The notes below the pieces were generated by a model. It was not told where the DNA came from, made no database searches, and saw nothing but the letters and a program-made list of their open reading frames with translations. The position numbers and the translations under genes are program-made. Below are positions 24,487-33,976 of a stretch of 64,000 nucleotides of DNA, piece after piece. Position 1 is the first letter of the stretch. Every line of letters begins with the position of its first letter. The stretch comes from an uncultured Endomicrobiia bacterium (GTDB lineage Bacteria; Elusimicrobiota; Endomicrobiia; DTEH01), in the NCBI GenBank assembly GCA_937928765.1, contig CALFVX010000006.1, forward strand, positions 41,549 through 105,548, read 5' to 3'.

Positions 24487-25461
24487 ATGATATTTTTTGA
24501 AACAATGCCAATGGAAGCAAAACTTATAGTTTTAGGTATAGTAAGTTTGTTGTGGGTAATTTTATACAAAATTTTAAAACCTCAAAAAGAAGATAGAAAT
24601 TATAAAATAAAATTTATCATTTTACATACACTTTTTGGTTTTGTTGCAGGATTAATTTTAGGTTTAGTTTTAAGTACTTTTAGTGGACAAATCGATGTTC
24701 AGACAAATTATTCTTTAAAAGGAGGAATAATCTTAGCTTCAATATTTTTAGTTTACTCTTTTTTTATTAAAAACGAAAATATTAAAAAAGTTTTAATTTC
24801 AGATTTTGACTGGGCAGAAACAGGATGGGTTTCTTTAATTATTGCTGCAGCTGTTATGTATTGTTTTATACAAGCATTTAAGATCCCTTCTGGTAGTATG
24901 AGAATGACTTTAGTAGAAGGGGATCATCTATTTGTTAATAAATTAATCTATGGTATAAAGATACCTTTTACTGATAAAAGAATTTTACAAATAAAAGAAG
25001 TTAAACACAGAGATATTGTTATATTTGATTGTCCTGATGTTGCTTTATCTTATGAAGAAAGAAAAAAAAGAATACAAAAAGATTTTATTAAAAGATGTGT
25101 GGGTTTGCCAGGAGATAAAATAGAAATAAAAAATAAAGTTCTTTATATAAACGATGTTCCTCAACAAGAACCTTATGTAAACTTTGAAGATGAAAATATA
25201 TATCAAACACAGAAAATTTTTAATTCACAACAAGAATATCAAACAGCTTGGCAAGAAGGAAGGTTTACCGAAGCTCCAGCTATTTTTATAAGAGACAATT
25301 TTGGTCCTGTAATAGTTCCTCAAGGACATTATTTTGTTTTAGGAGACAACAGAGATAGATCTTTTGATTCACGTTTTTGGGGTCCTTTAAAAAAAGAATA
25401 TATAAAAGGTGCACCACTTATAGTTTATTGGCCTCCAAAAAGAATAAGAATTCCCAAGTAA
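24487..25461 (+). CDS. lepB: Signal peptidase I
   Basis: LepB removes signal peptides from exported proteins on the periplasmic face. The catalytic Ser is in IPSGSMRMTL (about residue 137) and the general-base Lys in FIKRCVGLPGD (about residue 202). GDNRDRSFDSRFWGPL is the conserved C-terminal box. The N-terminus has extra hydrophobic segments (about residues 15-30, 43-65, 78-95) before the usual anchor at about 115-132, so the 324-residue enzyme has more membrane passes than the minimal form. An insertion of about 35 residues (YQTQKIFNSQQEYQ region) precedes the last box. Confidence 0.95.
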   Translation: MIFFETMPMEAKLIVLGIVSLLWVILYKILKPQKEDRNYKIKFIILHTLFGFVAGLILGLVLSTFSGQIDVQTNYSLKGGIILASIFLVYSFFIKNENIKKVLISDFDWAETGWVSLIIAAAVMYCFIQAFKIPSGSMRMTLVEGDHLFVNKLIYGIKIPFTDKRILQIKEVKHRDIVIFDCPDVALSYEERKKRIQKDFIKRCVGLPGDKIEIKNKVLYINDVPQQEPYVNFEDENIYQTQKIFNSQQEYQTAWQEGRFTEAPAIFIRDNFGPVIVPQGHYFVLGDNRDRSFDSRFWGPLKKEYIKGAPLIVYWPPKRIRIPK

Positions 25462-25497
25462 AAAATTTTTATAGCGAATGTTAAATTAACAAATTTT

Positions 25498-25926
25498 ATG
25501 GATATAAAATGGATAGTAGTTGCTTTGTTATTTTTTATTATAGAAATTTTAACTCCTGGAATTTTTCTTTTTAGTTGTTTTAGTATTGGTGCAATTTTCG
25601 CATTTATAATAAATATTTTTAGCAATTCATTATTTTTACAATGCATAATTTTTGCTTTAAGTTCAGTTTTATCTATATATTTTTTAAAACCAATACTTAT
25701 GAAAATTCTTGTACCTTTTACAGTAAAATCTAATGTTGAAAGTTTGATTGATAAAGAAGGTGTTGTTGTTGAAAAAATACATGGAAGAAAATCTATGGGT
25801 ACAGTAAAAGTTAACAACGAATTATGGCGTGCGGTTTCTGAAAATGATGATATTATAGAAAAAGATGAAGAAATAATTGTTTTAAAAGTAGAAGGAGTGC
25901 ATTTGGTAGTTAAGAAAAAAAATTGA
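25498..25926 (+). CDS. NfeD-like membrane protein
   Basis: This 142-residue protein has two to three N-terminal membrane helices (residues 5-27, 30-45, 48-70) and a C-terminal OB-fold domain of about 65 residues (GVVVEKIHGRKSMGTVKVN). That is the short NfeD1b architecture. NfeD proteins usually partner with a stomatin/SPFH protein in membrane-quality functions; no such partner is adjacent. It starts 36 nt after lepB without a visible Shine-Dalgarno, and ends 4 nt before the convergent gltA stop. Confidence 0.8.
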   Translation: MDIKWIVVALLFFIIEILTPGIFLFSCFSIGAIFAFIINIFSNSLFLQCIIFALSSVLSIYFLKPILMKILVPFTVKSNVESLIDKEGVVVEKIHGRKSMGTVKVNNELWRAVSENDDIIEKDEEIIVLKVEGVHLVVKKKN

Positions 25927-25930
25927 TATT

Positions 25931-27355
25931 TTAAAATTTTATATTTAATTTATGTAAAATACTTTTTGCAGCTTTTTTACCCATACCCATAGCTTCTATT
26001 ATTGTTCCTTCACCACCAACAATATCTCCGCCTGCGTAAACTTTTGGAATAGATGTTTCCATAGTTTCGGAATTTACTTCTATATCACCCCATTTGTTTA
26101 TTTTTAATTCTTTTACTGTATCTTGCAATGTTTTATTTGCTTTTAACCCAATAGCTACTATTACTAAATCTGTTTCTATTAAAAATTCCGAGCCTTTGAT
26201 AGGTATCGAACGCCTTCTAGCAGATTCGTCAGGTTCGCCAAGCTCGCATTTTAGACAAACAATACCTTTTACTTTTTTGTTTTCGTCACCAACAAATTTT
26301 ACCGGTTGAACTAAAAATTTAAATTCTATTCCTTCTTCTTTTGCATGTTCTATTTCAATTTTTCTTGCAGGCATCTCATCTTCTGTCCTTCTATACAATA
26401 CAGTAACTTTTCCATCTATATTATTAATTTTTTGCATTCTTAATGCTACACGAGCAGCATCCATTGCAGTATTACCACCACCTATGACTACTATATGATT
26501 TCCTACATTTATTGGGGTGTGATATTGAGGAAATCTATAAGAATGCATTAAATTTACTCTTGTTAAATATTCGTTTGCAGAATAGATGTTTACACAACTT
26601 TCGGCTTCAATGTTTAACCATACTGGAGCACCTGCACCTGTTCCTATAAAAATTGCGTCATAATTTTGTTGCAACTCTTTAAAGAATATACTTTTTCCAA
26701 CAATTACTCCTGTATAAAATTCTACTGAATATTTTTTTAACAAATTTATTTCATAATACAAAATTTCTCTTGGCAACCTAAATGTTGGAATACCATAGCA
26801 TAAAACTCCACCTAAAGAATGTAATGCTTCAAAAACATCTACTTTTATACCATACCTGCTTAACTCGCCTGCAACAGTTAAACTTGCAGGACCAGAACCT
26901 ATACATGCAACCCTGTATTTGTTAAAATCTGTAGTTTTTTTTTTGTTATGTTCAAAAGTTAAATTATCTTTAGCGTAATCACCTGCAAAGCGTTCTAACA
27001 ACGGAATATTTATAGCGTTTTCAGAAGCATATAAAGATTTTTTTGGTGTAAAAACACATGATTTCCTACATTGATATTCAGCAGGGCAAACTCTACCACA
27101 AATTGATGGAAATCTATTTTTTTGAAAAATAGTTTCATAAGCTGATTTATAATCTTTTTGTGTCAACTGATAAATAAATTTTTTAATATCAATTCCAACC
27201 GGACAGCCGCAAATACAAGTAGGATTTTTACATTGAATACAACGAGATGCTTCTTCTAACATTTCTTCTTCAGTATAACCAAATACAACTTCATCAAAAG
27301 ATTTTATACGATTTTCTATAGTTAGTTCTTTAGATTTTACTATTGTTTTTTTCAT
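25931..27355 (-). CDS. gltA: NADPH-dependent glutamate synthase beta-subunit-type oxidoreductase
   Basis: The 474-residue flavoprotein has an N-terminal Fe-S domain with cysteine motifs (CIQCKNPTCICGCPVGI, and CGRVCPAEYQCRKSC). A first FAD-binding site (CIGSGPASLTVAGEL) and a second NAD(P)-binding site (VVIGGGNTAMDAARVALR) follow. The C-terminus has the AGGDIVGGEGTIIEAMGMG motif. It supplies electrons to glutamate synthase, or acts as a stand-alone GltA or NfnB-type enzyme. No large subunit and no NfnA homologue is adjacent, so the exact partner is open. It follows a small gene 11 nt upstream on the same strand. Confidence 0.88.
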   Translation of the reverse strand: MKKTIVKSKELTIENRIKSFDEVVFGYTEEEMLEEASRCIQCKNPTCICGCPVGIDIKKFIYQLTQKDYKSAYETIFQKNRFPSICGRVCPAEYQCRKSCVFTPKKSLYASENAINIPLLERFAGDYAKDNLTFEHNKKKTTDFNKYRVACIGSGPASLTVAGELSRYGIKVDVFEALHSLGGVLCYGIPTFRLPREILYYEINLLKKYSVEFYTGVIVGKSIFFKELQQNYDAIFIGTGAGAPVWLNIEAESCVNIYSANEYLTRVNLMHSYRFPQYHTPINVGNHIVVIGGGNTAMDAARVALRMQKINNIDGKVTVLYRRTEDEMPARKIEIEHAKEEGIEFKFLVQPVKFVGDENKKVKGIVCLKCELGEPDESARRRSIPIKGSEFLIETDLVIVAIGLKANKTLQDTVKELKINKWGDIEVNSETMETSIPKVYAGGDIVGGEGTIIEAMGMGKKAAKSILHKLNIKF

Positions 27356-27366
27356 TATTAAATTGG

Positions 27367-27585
27367 TTATTTATTTTTTCTTCTTTCACCCATTCTTCTT
27401 TCAGCTTTTCTTCTGTCAATAATGATATTTTCTTCATTAAATAATTTGCTCATCCATCGGCGGTCTGTTCCACTTCTTCTTTCAGTTTTTCTTTGGTCAG
27501 TTGTAAATTGTTTGTTATTTTCTTTTTTATTTTTTGCAATACAGGGAAAAATTTTTTTAAATTTTTTTGTCAATTTTTTTATCAT
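27367..27585 (-). CDS. Small Arg-rich protein with repeated DRR/ERR motifs
   Basis: The 72-residue ORF has a basic N-terminus (KKLTKKFKKIFP) and repeated motifs: ERRSGTDRR, then DRRKAERRMGERR. Such RR-G-x-DRR strings occur in short bacterial proteins and in linkers of GGDEF and PilZ proteins. I do not know a function. AAGAGGA precedes the ATG and the reading frame ends 11 nt before gltA, which supports a real gene. It lies divergent from recG. Confidence 0.55.
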   Translation of the reverse strand: MIKKLTKKFKKIFPCIAKNKKENNKQFTTDQRKTERRSGTDRRWMSKLFNEENIIIDRRKAERRMGERRKNK

Positions 27586-27713
27586 AAATTTCCTCTTTAT
27601 ATGAAAATTTTTTATATACTATATTTTTTTAGGAAAAAAATCAATGTTTTTTTAAATTTTTTATAATTTTAATATACAAAGTAAAATTTAAAATTTGTAT
27701 AAATTTAAATATT

Positions 27714-29855
27714 ATGAGACATTTAAACATACAAGTTAAGTTCTTAAAAACAGTTGGTAAAAAAAGGAGTTATTATCTATCACAACTAGGGATATATACA
27801 ACAGAAGATTTATTATATTACTTTCCTGTAGAGATACAAGATAGAAGAAATCTATCCTTTTTGTCATCAGAAAAATACTTGTATGTTAAAGAAAAAGTTT
27901 GTGTAATAGGAAAGATTGTTGCTTTTGATATTTTGCAAGTTAGAAAAAATTTGGGTATTTTCAAAGCTGTTATAGAAACAGGTTTAAATAAATATCCTTT
28001 ATTGACTTTAGTTTGGTTTAAAAAAATAACACACAGATATGATGTTTTTTCTGCTTTAAAAAAGAATATATTAAAAGATAAGTATATAATAGCCTATGGA
28101 AGAGTGTCAGATGTTAAAACACATTTTTTGGAAATAAATGTTGAAGAATATGAAGTTGTAGATAGTCTTAACCAAGACTCTATCCATACAAATAGGTTGG
28201 TACCTGTATATAGGTTGAAGGAATCGTTGTCTCAACAATGGTTTCGTCAATTAATTTATAATACAATTAATAGTTACAGGTTAGAAGAATATTTACCACA
28301 AAAAATTTTGTATATAGAGAAATTTTTGGATATAAATACAGCAATAAAAAACATTCATTTTCCAGATACATGGCAGTTATACTATGAAGCTAAAAAAAGG
28401 TTAGTTTTTGACAAATTTTTGTTTTTACAAATTGGTGTTTTAAAAGTTAAAAAAGATATTTTATCTAAACCAAAAGTTGGAAAGTATAAAATAAAAAAAT
28501 TTCTGCTTACTCCGTTCAAAGAAAAACTTAAAAGTTTAATACCAAATTTTAATTTCACAAAAGCACAAAAAAGAGTTATCAATGAACTGTTCAAAGATAT
28601 GTTGTCAAATAAAGCAATGAACAGGTTGTTGATAGGCGATGTAGGCAGTGGTAAAACAATTGTTGCAATAAGTTGTGCTTTGTTAGCTGTAGAAAATGGC
28701 TATCAAGTAGCTTTTATGGTTCCAACAGAGATCTTAGCAGAACAACATTATTATAATTTGCTAAACTATACACATGGATTGCTTAATTATCAAACAAATA
28801 AAAATGTTAAAGTGGAACTATATCTTGGTAAGACACCAAAAAAACAAAAAGTAAAAATTTTAGCTGAATTAAACTCAGGAAATATAGATATCCTAATCGG
28901 TACCCACTCATTGATAGAAGAAAAAGTAAAATTTAAAAATTTATCTTTAGTTGTAATAGATGAACAACATCGTTTTGGTGTAATACAAAGAAAAAAGTTG
29001 TATGAAAAATCTGTTTTAGCTGATATTTTAATAATGACAGCAACACCTATACCAAGAAGTTTAGCAATGACACTTTATGGCGAACTTGATATTTCAATTA
29101 TAGATGAGCTGCCTTATGGAAGAAAACCCATAAAAACTTTTTTTTATGATATTTACTCTTACGATTACAGATTAGTTTTAGAAAGATTAGAAAATAATGA
29201 AAAAATTTATATAGTGTATCCTATAATAGAAGAGACGAAACTTGAATTAAAAACATTACTTGATGAATACAACAAGTTGTCTTCTACAATATTTAAAAAT
29301 TATCCTTGCGGATTGTTGCATGGAAAGATGAGTTATAAGCAAAAAGAAGAAACAATGAAAAAATTTAGAGAAGGTTTCTATAAGATTCTATTTTGTACTA
29401 CAGTTATAGAAGTTGGTATAGATATATCTGATGTTACAGTCATAGTTATTAACCACGCAGAAAGATTTGGGTTAGCACAACTGCATCAGTTAAGAGGTCG
29501 TGTAGGAAGAACCGATAAACAATCATATTGTATTCTTTTAGGTGAGATTAAAACAGAAGAAGCTAAATTAAGAATAGAATCTTTTCTTGAAACTAACGAT
29601 GGATTTAAAATCGCGAATCAGGATTTGTTAATAAGAGGTCCAGGACAAATTTTTGGGACATTACAGCATGGTAGGACAGAGATTGATTTTAGTGAGGTGT
29701 TAAAATATCCTGAACTGCTAAATAAAGCTAAAGAATATGCAAAAAAAATTGTGTTTTTAAACGAATATAAAGAGACAAAAGAAATAAAAATCTTATCTGA
29801 AAAATTTTATAATAATATTTATAATAAAAGTTATGATTTAAGCAAAGTAGGATGA
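27714..29855 (+). CDS. recG: ATP-dependent DNA helicase RecG
   Basis: RecG remodels stalled replication forks and Holliday junctions. The N-terminal wedge region (about residues 1-250) is followed by helicase domain 1 with Walker A LIGDVGSGKTIVA and DEQH box VVIDEQHRFGV. ATPIPRS is motif III, and domain 2 has IEVGIDISDVTV and QLRGRVGR. At 713 residues it has normal length. No Shine-Dalgarno is visible before the ATG. It is followed 6 nt later by coaX. Confidence 0.96.
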   Translation: MRHLNIQVKFLKTVGKKRSYYLSQLGIYTTEDLLYYFPVEIQDRRNLSFLSSEKYLYVKEKVCVIGKIVAFDILQVRKNLGIFKAVIETGLNKYPLLTLVWFKKITHRYDVFSALKKNILKDKYIIAYGRVSDVKTHFLEINVEEYEVVDSLNQDSIHTNRLVPVYRLKESLSQQWFRQLIYNTINSYRLEEYLPQKILYIEKFLDINTAIKNIHFPDTWQLYYEAKKRLVFDKFLFLQIGVLKVKKDILSKPKVGKYKIKKFLLTPFKEKLKSLIPNFNFTKAQKRVINELFKDMLSNKAMNRLLIGDVGSGKTIVAISCALLAVENGYQVAFMVPTEILAEQHYYNLLNYTHGLLNYQTNKNVKVELYLGKTPKKQKVKILAELNSGNIDILIGTHSLIEEKVKFKNLSLVVIDEQHRFGVIQRKKLYEKSVLADILIMTATPIPRSLAMTLYGELDISIIDELPYGRKPIKTFFYDIYSYDYRLVLERLENNEKIYIVYPIIEETKLELKTLLDEYNKLSSTIFKNYPCGLLHGKMSYKQKEETMKKFREGFYKILFCTTVIEVGIDISDVTVIVINHAERFGLAQLHQLRGRVGRTDKQSYCILLGEIKTEEAKLRIESFLETNDGFKIANQDLLIRGPGQIFGTLQHGRTEIDFSEVLKYPELLNKAKEYAKKIVFLNEYKETKEIKILSEKFYNNIYNKSYDLSKVG

Positions 29856-29861
29856 TATATT

Positions 29862-30629
29862 ATGAAAATTTTGTGTGATATAGGGAATACTTTTACTACG
29901 ATATTGTTTATCTCTAAAAGAAGCACAAAGTTAAAAAAAGTTTATACAAAAAAATTTATAGAATATATAATAAAATACAAAAATGAAGAATTTTATTTCT
30001 CCTGTGTTGTTAACGAAGTTGAAGAAAAGATTTATAAGAATTTTAAAAATATAAAGTTTATAAATAACAGAGATTTGTTAAAATACATTCAAGTAGAATA
30101 CAATCTAAAAAATATTGGCTCAGATAGATTGTTAAACTCTTTTTTTGTAAAAGAAATTTTTGGAGATAAAAGTTGCATTATTTCTTTAGGCACAGCAATT
30201 GTTATAGATTATATTGATGAAAAATATAAATATATTGGAGGTGAAATTTTTCCAGGTATAAAAATTCTAACTAAAGGATTGTATGAAAATACTTCAAAAC
30301 TTCCACTTATAAATATTAATAATTTAGATATAAAAATACCTAATAATTTATTAAATTTAGTTGGAAAAAATACTAAAGATTGTATAAAAAAAGGTATAAT
30401 AAATTTTTGTTTTTCTGGTATAAAAAATTTTGTTAAGGTTTTAAAACCAAAAAATTTAATTATAAGTGGTGGTGATGGAAAAATGTTTTTTAATATTTTG
30501 AAATTTGATAATACAATAAATGTTATATTTATAGAAAATCTTGTAATTTTAGGTGTTATTTTATGGTGTTATTATGAAAAAATTTTGTCACAAGAAGAAT
30601 TTTATAATAGTGTTGATATAATTTTGTAA
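29862..30629 (+). CDS. coaX: Type III pantothenate kinase
   Basis: CoaX phosphorylates pantothenate as the first step of coenzyme A synthesis and belongs to the ASKHA fold. CDIGNTFTTILF is the N-terminal phosphate-binding motif. The family GxDR motif is present in NIGSDRLLNSF, followed by SLGTAIVIDYI and GGEIFPGIKILTKGL. The C-terminal LIISGGDGKMF is the adenosine motif. At 255 residues it has usual length. It completes the CoA theme begun with coaBC at 14 kb. Confidence 0.92.
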   Translation: MKILCDIGNTFTTILFISKRSTKLKKVYTKKFIEYIIKYKNEEFYFSCVVNEVEEKIYKNFKNIKFINNRDLLKYIQVEYNLKNIGSDRLLNSFFVKEIFGDKSCIISLGTAIVIDYIDEKYKYIGGEIFPGIKILTKGLYENTSKLPLININNLDIKIPNNLLNLVGKNTKDCIKKGIINFCFSGIKNFVKVLKPKNLIISGGDGKMFFNILKFDNTINVIFIENLVILGVILWCYYEKILSQEEFYNSVDIIL

Positions 30630-30650
30630 AATTTTATTTTTTGTATAATA

Positions 30651-30711
30651 TTGACTTGATAAAAAATTTTTTATATTTTTGAAACCTGATTTAAATTTTT
30701 GCATCTATAAT
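30651..30711 (+). promoter_or_regulatory. Promoter region of groES-groEL
   Basis: The 177-nt gap holds TTGACT (30651-30656) with TATATT at 30672 or TATTTT at 30674, and a separate TATAAT at 30706. I could not find a CIRCE inverted repeat (TTAGCACTC-N9-GAGTGCTAA), so HrcA control is not supported. The exact promoter is uncertain. Confidence 0.35.
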
Positions 30712-30806
30712 TAAAAAAGGAATTCTTATCTTTATTAATTCTTCATAGGGTTTGAAACAATTTTAAAAATTTTAATTTTATCATAATATAAGGAGGGGGT
30801 GATTTT

Positions 30807-31097
30807 ATGAAGGTAAAACCATTAGGTGATAGAATCATAATAAAACCATTAGAAGAAAAAGAAGTTAAAAAAGGTAACATAATAATACCAGATACAGCAA
30901 AAGAAAAACCTCAACAAGGAGAAGTCGTTGCTGTTGGTAAAGGTAAAATGACTGATGATGGTAAATTAATTCCTATGGAGGTAAAAGTTGGGGATAAAAT
31001 TTTATATGGTAAATATTCTGGTACAGAGATTAAAATTGATGGTCAGGAATATTTAATTTTGCATCAGGACGATGTTTTAGGGATAATTGAAGAATAA
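30807..31097 (+). CDS. groES: Co-chaperonin GroES
   Basis: GroES caps the GroEL folding chamber. [16 protein letters not shown] opens the protein, and the mobile loop (about residues 18-35) contains [23 protein letters not shown] and [12 protein letters not shown] follow, as in all GroES proteins. At 96 residues the length is standard. A very strong AAGGAGGGGG lies about 8 nt before the ATG, in line with high expression. It precedes groEL by 37 nt. Confidence 0.98.
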   Translation: MKVKPLGDRIIIKPLEEKEVKKGNIIIPDTAKEKPQQGEVVAVGKGKMTDDGKLIPMEVKVGDKILYGKYSGTEIKIDGQEYLILHQDDVLGIIEE

Positions 31098-31134
31098 AAT
31101 TAAAAATTTATTTTAAAAAAGGAGGTAATAAACT

Positions 31135-32754
31135 ATGGCAAAACAGATTATATATTCAGACGATGTTAGAAAAGCAGTAAAATCTGGTGTTGATAAACTT
31201 GCAAATGCAGTGAAAGCAACATTAGGACCAAGAGGAAGATATGTTCTTTTAGAAAAAAAGTTTGGTTCACCAACTATAACAAATGATGGTGTTACTATTG
31301 CAAAAGAAATTGAATTAGAAGATCCTAACGAAAACATAGGTGCACAGCTTGTTCGCGAAGTATCATCAAAGACAAACGATGTTGCAGGAGATGGAACAAC
31401 AACTGCTTGTGTTTTAGCACAATCAATTATTAATGAGGGGTTAAGAAATATTGCTGCTGGTGCAAATCCTATGCATATTAAAAGAGGAATAGATAAATCA
31501 GTATCAGCGATAGTAAACGAAATAAAAGCAATGGCAAAACAGGTAAAAACTAAGGAAGAAATTGAACAAATTGCTACAATTTCTGCAAATGATAAAGAAA
31601 TTGGTAAACTTATAGCAGAGGCAATGGATAAGGTTGGTAAAGACGGAGTGATTACTGTAGAAGAAGGAAAGTCTGCAGAGACGACTCTTGAAGTAGTAGA
31701 AGGTATGCAGTTTGACAGAGGTTATATATCTCCATATTTTGTTACTGACGCAGAGAGAATGGAAGCTGTTTTAGAAGATCCATATATCATAATTACAGAT
31801 AAAAAGGTTTCTGCAATGAATGATCTTTTGCCTTTGCTTGAACAAATTGCACAATCTGGTAGATCATTTTTATTAATTGCTGAAGATGTTGAAGGAGAAG
31901 CACTTGCAACTTTAGTTGTTAACAAGATAAGAGGAACATTAAGATGTTGTGCAGTAAAAGCACCGGGTTTTGGTGATAGAAGAAAAGAGATGCTACAGGA
32001 TATTGCAATTTTAACTGGCGGCGAAGTTATCTCTGAAGAAAAAGGTGATAAACTTGATAAAGCTACAATTGACAGATTAGGTACTGCAAAAAGAGTTGTT
32101 ATTGATAAGGAAAATACTACTATAGTTAATGGTGGTGGCGATAAGAATGAAATTAAGAAAAGAATTGCTCAGATTAAAAAACAAATTGAAGAAACCAAGT
32201 CAGATTATGACAAAGAAAAATTACAAGAGCGTCTTGCAAAGCTTGCAGGTGGTGTTGCTGTAATAAATGTTGGTGCTCCAACTGAATCTGCAATGAAAGC
32301 AAAGAAGTTTAAAGTAGAAGATGCGATGCATGCAACACGTGCTGGTGTTGAAGAGGGCATAGTTCCAGGCGGAGGAGTTGCTTTATTAAGAGCAAGAGAA
32401 TTTGCTAGAACAAAAGTTAAAGCTGAGGATCCAGATGAACAAACAGGTATGAATATTGTTTGGAGAGCAGTAGAAGAACCAATAAGAACGATTGCTACAA
32501 ATGCTGGATTTGAAGGTTCTATTATTGTAGAAAAAGTTCTTTCTGAAAAAAATATAAATTATGGTTTTGATGCGGAAAAAGGTGAATTTGTAGATATGCT
32601 TAAGGAAGGAATTGTTGATCCTGCAAAAGTAGTACGTTCTGCGCTAGAGAATGCTGCAAGTATTGCTGGATATTTGTTAACTTCTGAAGTTATAGTGACT
32701 GAAATTCCTGAAAAGAAAGAAAAGTCTATGCCTCCGATGCCACCAGAATATTAA
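31135..32754 (+). CDS. groEL: Chaperonin GroEL
   Basis: GroEL is the ATP-driven folding chamber. The ATP-binding motif [12 protein letters not shown] and [14 protein letters not shown] are present, as are the apical-domain segment and the C-terminal [13 protein letters not shown]. At 539 residues it is complete. The C-terminal tail ends PPMPPEY rather than the common GGM-repeat tail. AAAAGGAGG precedes the start, and a strong terminator follows 43 nt after the stop. It forms a two-gene operon with groES. Confidence 0.98.
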   Translation: MAKQIIYSDDVRKAVKSGVDKLANAVKATLGPRGRYVLLEKKFGSPTITNDGVTIAKEIELEDPNENIGAQLVREVSSKTNDVAGDGTTTACVLAQSIINEGLRNIAAGANPMHIKRGIDKSVSAIVNEIKAMAKQVKTKEEIEQIATISANDKEIGKLIAEAMDKVGKDGVITVEEGKSAETTLEVVEGMQFDRGYISPYFVTDAERMEAVLEDPYIIITDKKVSAMNDLLPLLEQIAQSGRSFLLIAEDVEGEALATLVVNKIRGTLRCCAVKAPGFGDRRKEMLQDIAILTGGEVISEEKGDKLDKATIDRLGTAKRVVIDKENTTIVNGGGDKNEIKKRIAQIKKQIEETKSDYDKEKLQERLAKLAGGVAVINVGAPTESAMKAKKFKVEDAMHATRAGVEEGIVPGGGVALLRAREFARTKVKAEDPDEQTGMNIVWRAVEEPIRTIATNAGFEGSIIVEKVLSEKNINYGFDAEKGEFVDMLKEGIVDPAKVVRSALENAASIAGYLLTSEVIVTEIPEKKEKSMPPMPPEY

Positions 32755-32797
32755 GATATACAATAAAAATTAATATTTGTAAGACATATTATAACAT

Positions 32798-32834
32798 AAA
32801 GCGGGGTTATTTTTAAAAATAACCCCGCTTTTTT
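32798..32834 (+). terminator. Rho-independent terminator of groES-groEL
   Basis: A perfect inverted repeat, AAAGCGGGGTTATTTTT paired with AAAAATAACCCCGCTTT, is followed by a run of T. The GC-rich stem core stands out in this AT-rich genome. Confidence 0.93.
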
Positions 32835-32956
32835 GTTTTTAATTTATTCTATTTTTTGTTTATTTTTGCCATTTTTAAAATTATATTTTTATCTTGTTTT
32901 TTAATTTTATATTTAGTAAAAAATCAAAATAATTTTTAGTAAATTATTTATTTTTC

Positions 32957-33976
32957 ATGAGATATCCGTTAACTTTTCTATTAACTTTTTTATTATCTTT
33001 TTTATTAACACCATTTTTTAGATTTTTAGCTGTTAAATTTTCAATTTTAGATCATCCTGTGTCAGACATAAAAACTCATAAAACGCCAGTTCCATATTTA
33101 GGTGGTTTAGCAATAGCAGTAAGTTTTTATATTGCATTATTTTTAGTAAGGATTAACACAAACTTTCCTACAGGAACTTTGAGATCTTTAAGAGGAGTAA
33201 TTCTAGGAAGTTTTATAATTTTAATAATAGGATTAATTGATGATTTTAAATATAAAGGAATGCATTTTACTACAAAATTTTTAGGAGAAATAATTGCAGC
33301 TTTAGTAGCAGTATTTTACGGAATAAAAGTTGAGTTTATATCGCCTGAATGGTTTTCTGTTTTATTGACAATAATTTGGATAGTTGGTATTACAAATGCT
33401 ATAAATTTGATTGATGTGATGGATGGTTTATCTGCTGGGGTAAGTTTTATTTGTTGTGTTAGTTTTTTTATAATAACAAATTTTATTGAAGAAGAGATTT
33501 ATATAAGCTATGCTGTGGTATCTTTAGCTGCTGCAATATTAGGATTTTTACCTTTTAATTTATCTAAAAGATATAAAATTTTTATGGGTGATACTGGTGC
33601 TTTGTTTATAGGATTTGTGATTTCTAATATCGCTTTGGGTGGGAAATATTCTGTTAATAATCATCTTGGTGTTGTTTCTCCCTTAGTGGTTTTGTTAATA
33701 CCTATCTATGAAACATTTTTTGTTAGTACTATAAGGCTACTTCGTGGTGATTCTCCATTTTTAGGTTCTAAAGATCATTTTTCATTAAGGTTAGAATCTG
33801 CTGGATTAAAAAGAAATAAAATTTTAATTCTAACATATTTGGTAGGTTTAGCCCTTTCTGTTTTTTCTGTATTAATTGTTATATCTAATAACATCTTTTT
33901 GCCATTAATTATTTTATTTTTGATTTTTTTATTTGTTGTTGAAATCACAAAGCATCTTGTAAGAATAAGTGTATGA
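32957..33976 (+). CDS. Polyprenyl-phosphate N-acetylhexosamine-1-phosphate transferase (WecA/TagO family)
   Basis: This multi-pass membrane enzyme transfers a sugar 1-phosphate from UDP-sugar to undecaprenyl phosphate, starting synthesis of a surface glycan. Family motifs are present: KTHKTPVPYLGG (cytoplasmic loop 1), IGLIDD (Asp pair), NAINLIDVMDGL and FMGDTGALFIG. About ten hydrophobic segments are visible in 339 residues. No visible Shine-Dalgarno precedes the ATG. It overlaps the next gene by 4 nt, and the downstream genes also fit glycan assembly. WecA and TagO cannot be distinguished here. Confidence 0.88.
   Translation: MRYPLTFLLTFLLSFLLTPFFRFLAVKFSILDHPVSDIKTHKTPVPYLGGLAIAVSFYIALFLVRINTNFPTGTLRSLRGVILGSFIILIIGLIDDFKYKGMHFTTKFLGEIIAALVAVFYGIKVEFISPEWFSVLLTIIWIVGITNAINLIDVMDGLSAGVSFICCVSFFIITNFIEEEIYISYAVVSLAAAILGFLPFNLSKRYKIFMGDTGALFIGFVISNIALGGKYSVNNHLGVVSPLVVLLIPIYETFFVSTIRLLRGDSPFLGSKDHFSLRLESAGLKRNKILILTYLVGLALSVFSVLIVISNNIFLPLIILFLIFLFVVEITKHLVRISV

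Noticed and set aside
30630-30806. Possible CIRCE (HrcA) operator before groES
   Set aside because: No TTAGCACTC/GAGTGCTAA inverted repeat could be found; only AT-rich promoter-like sequence is present.
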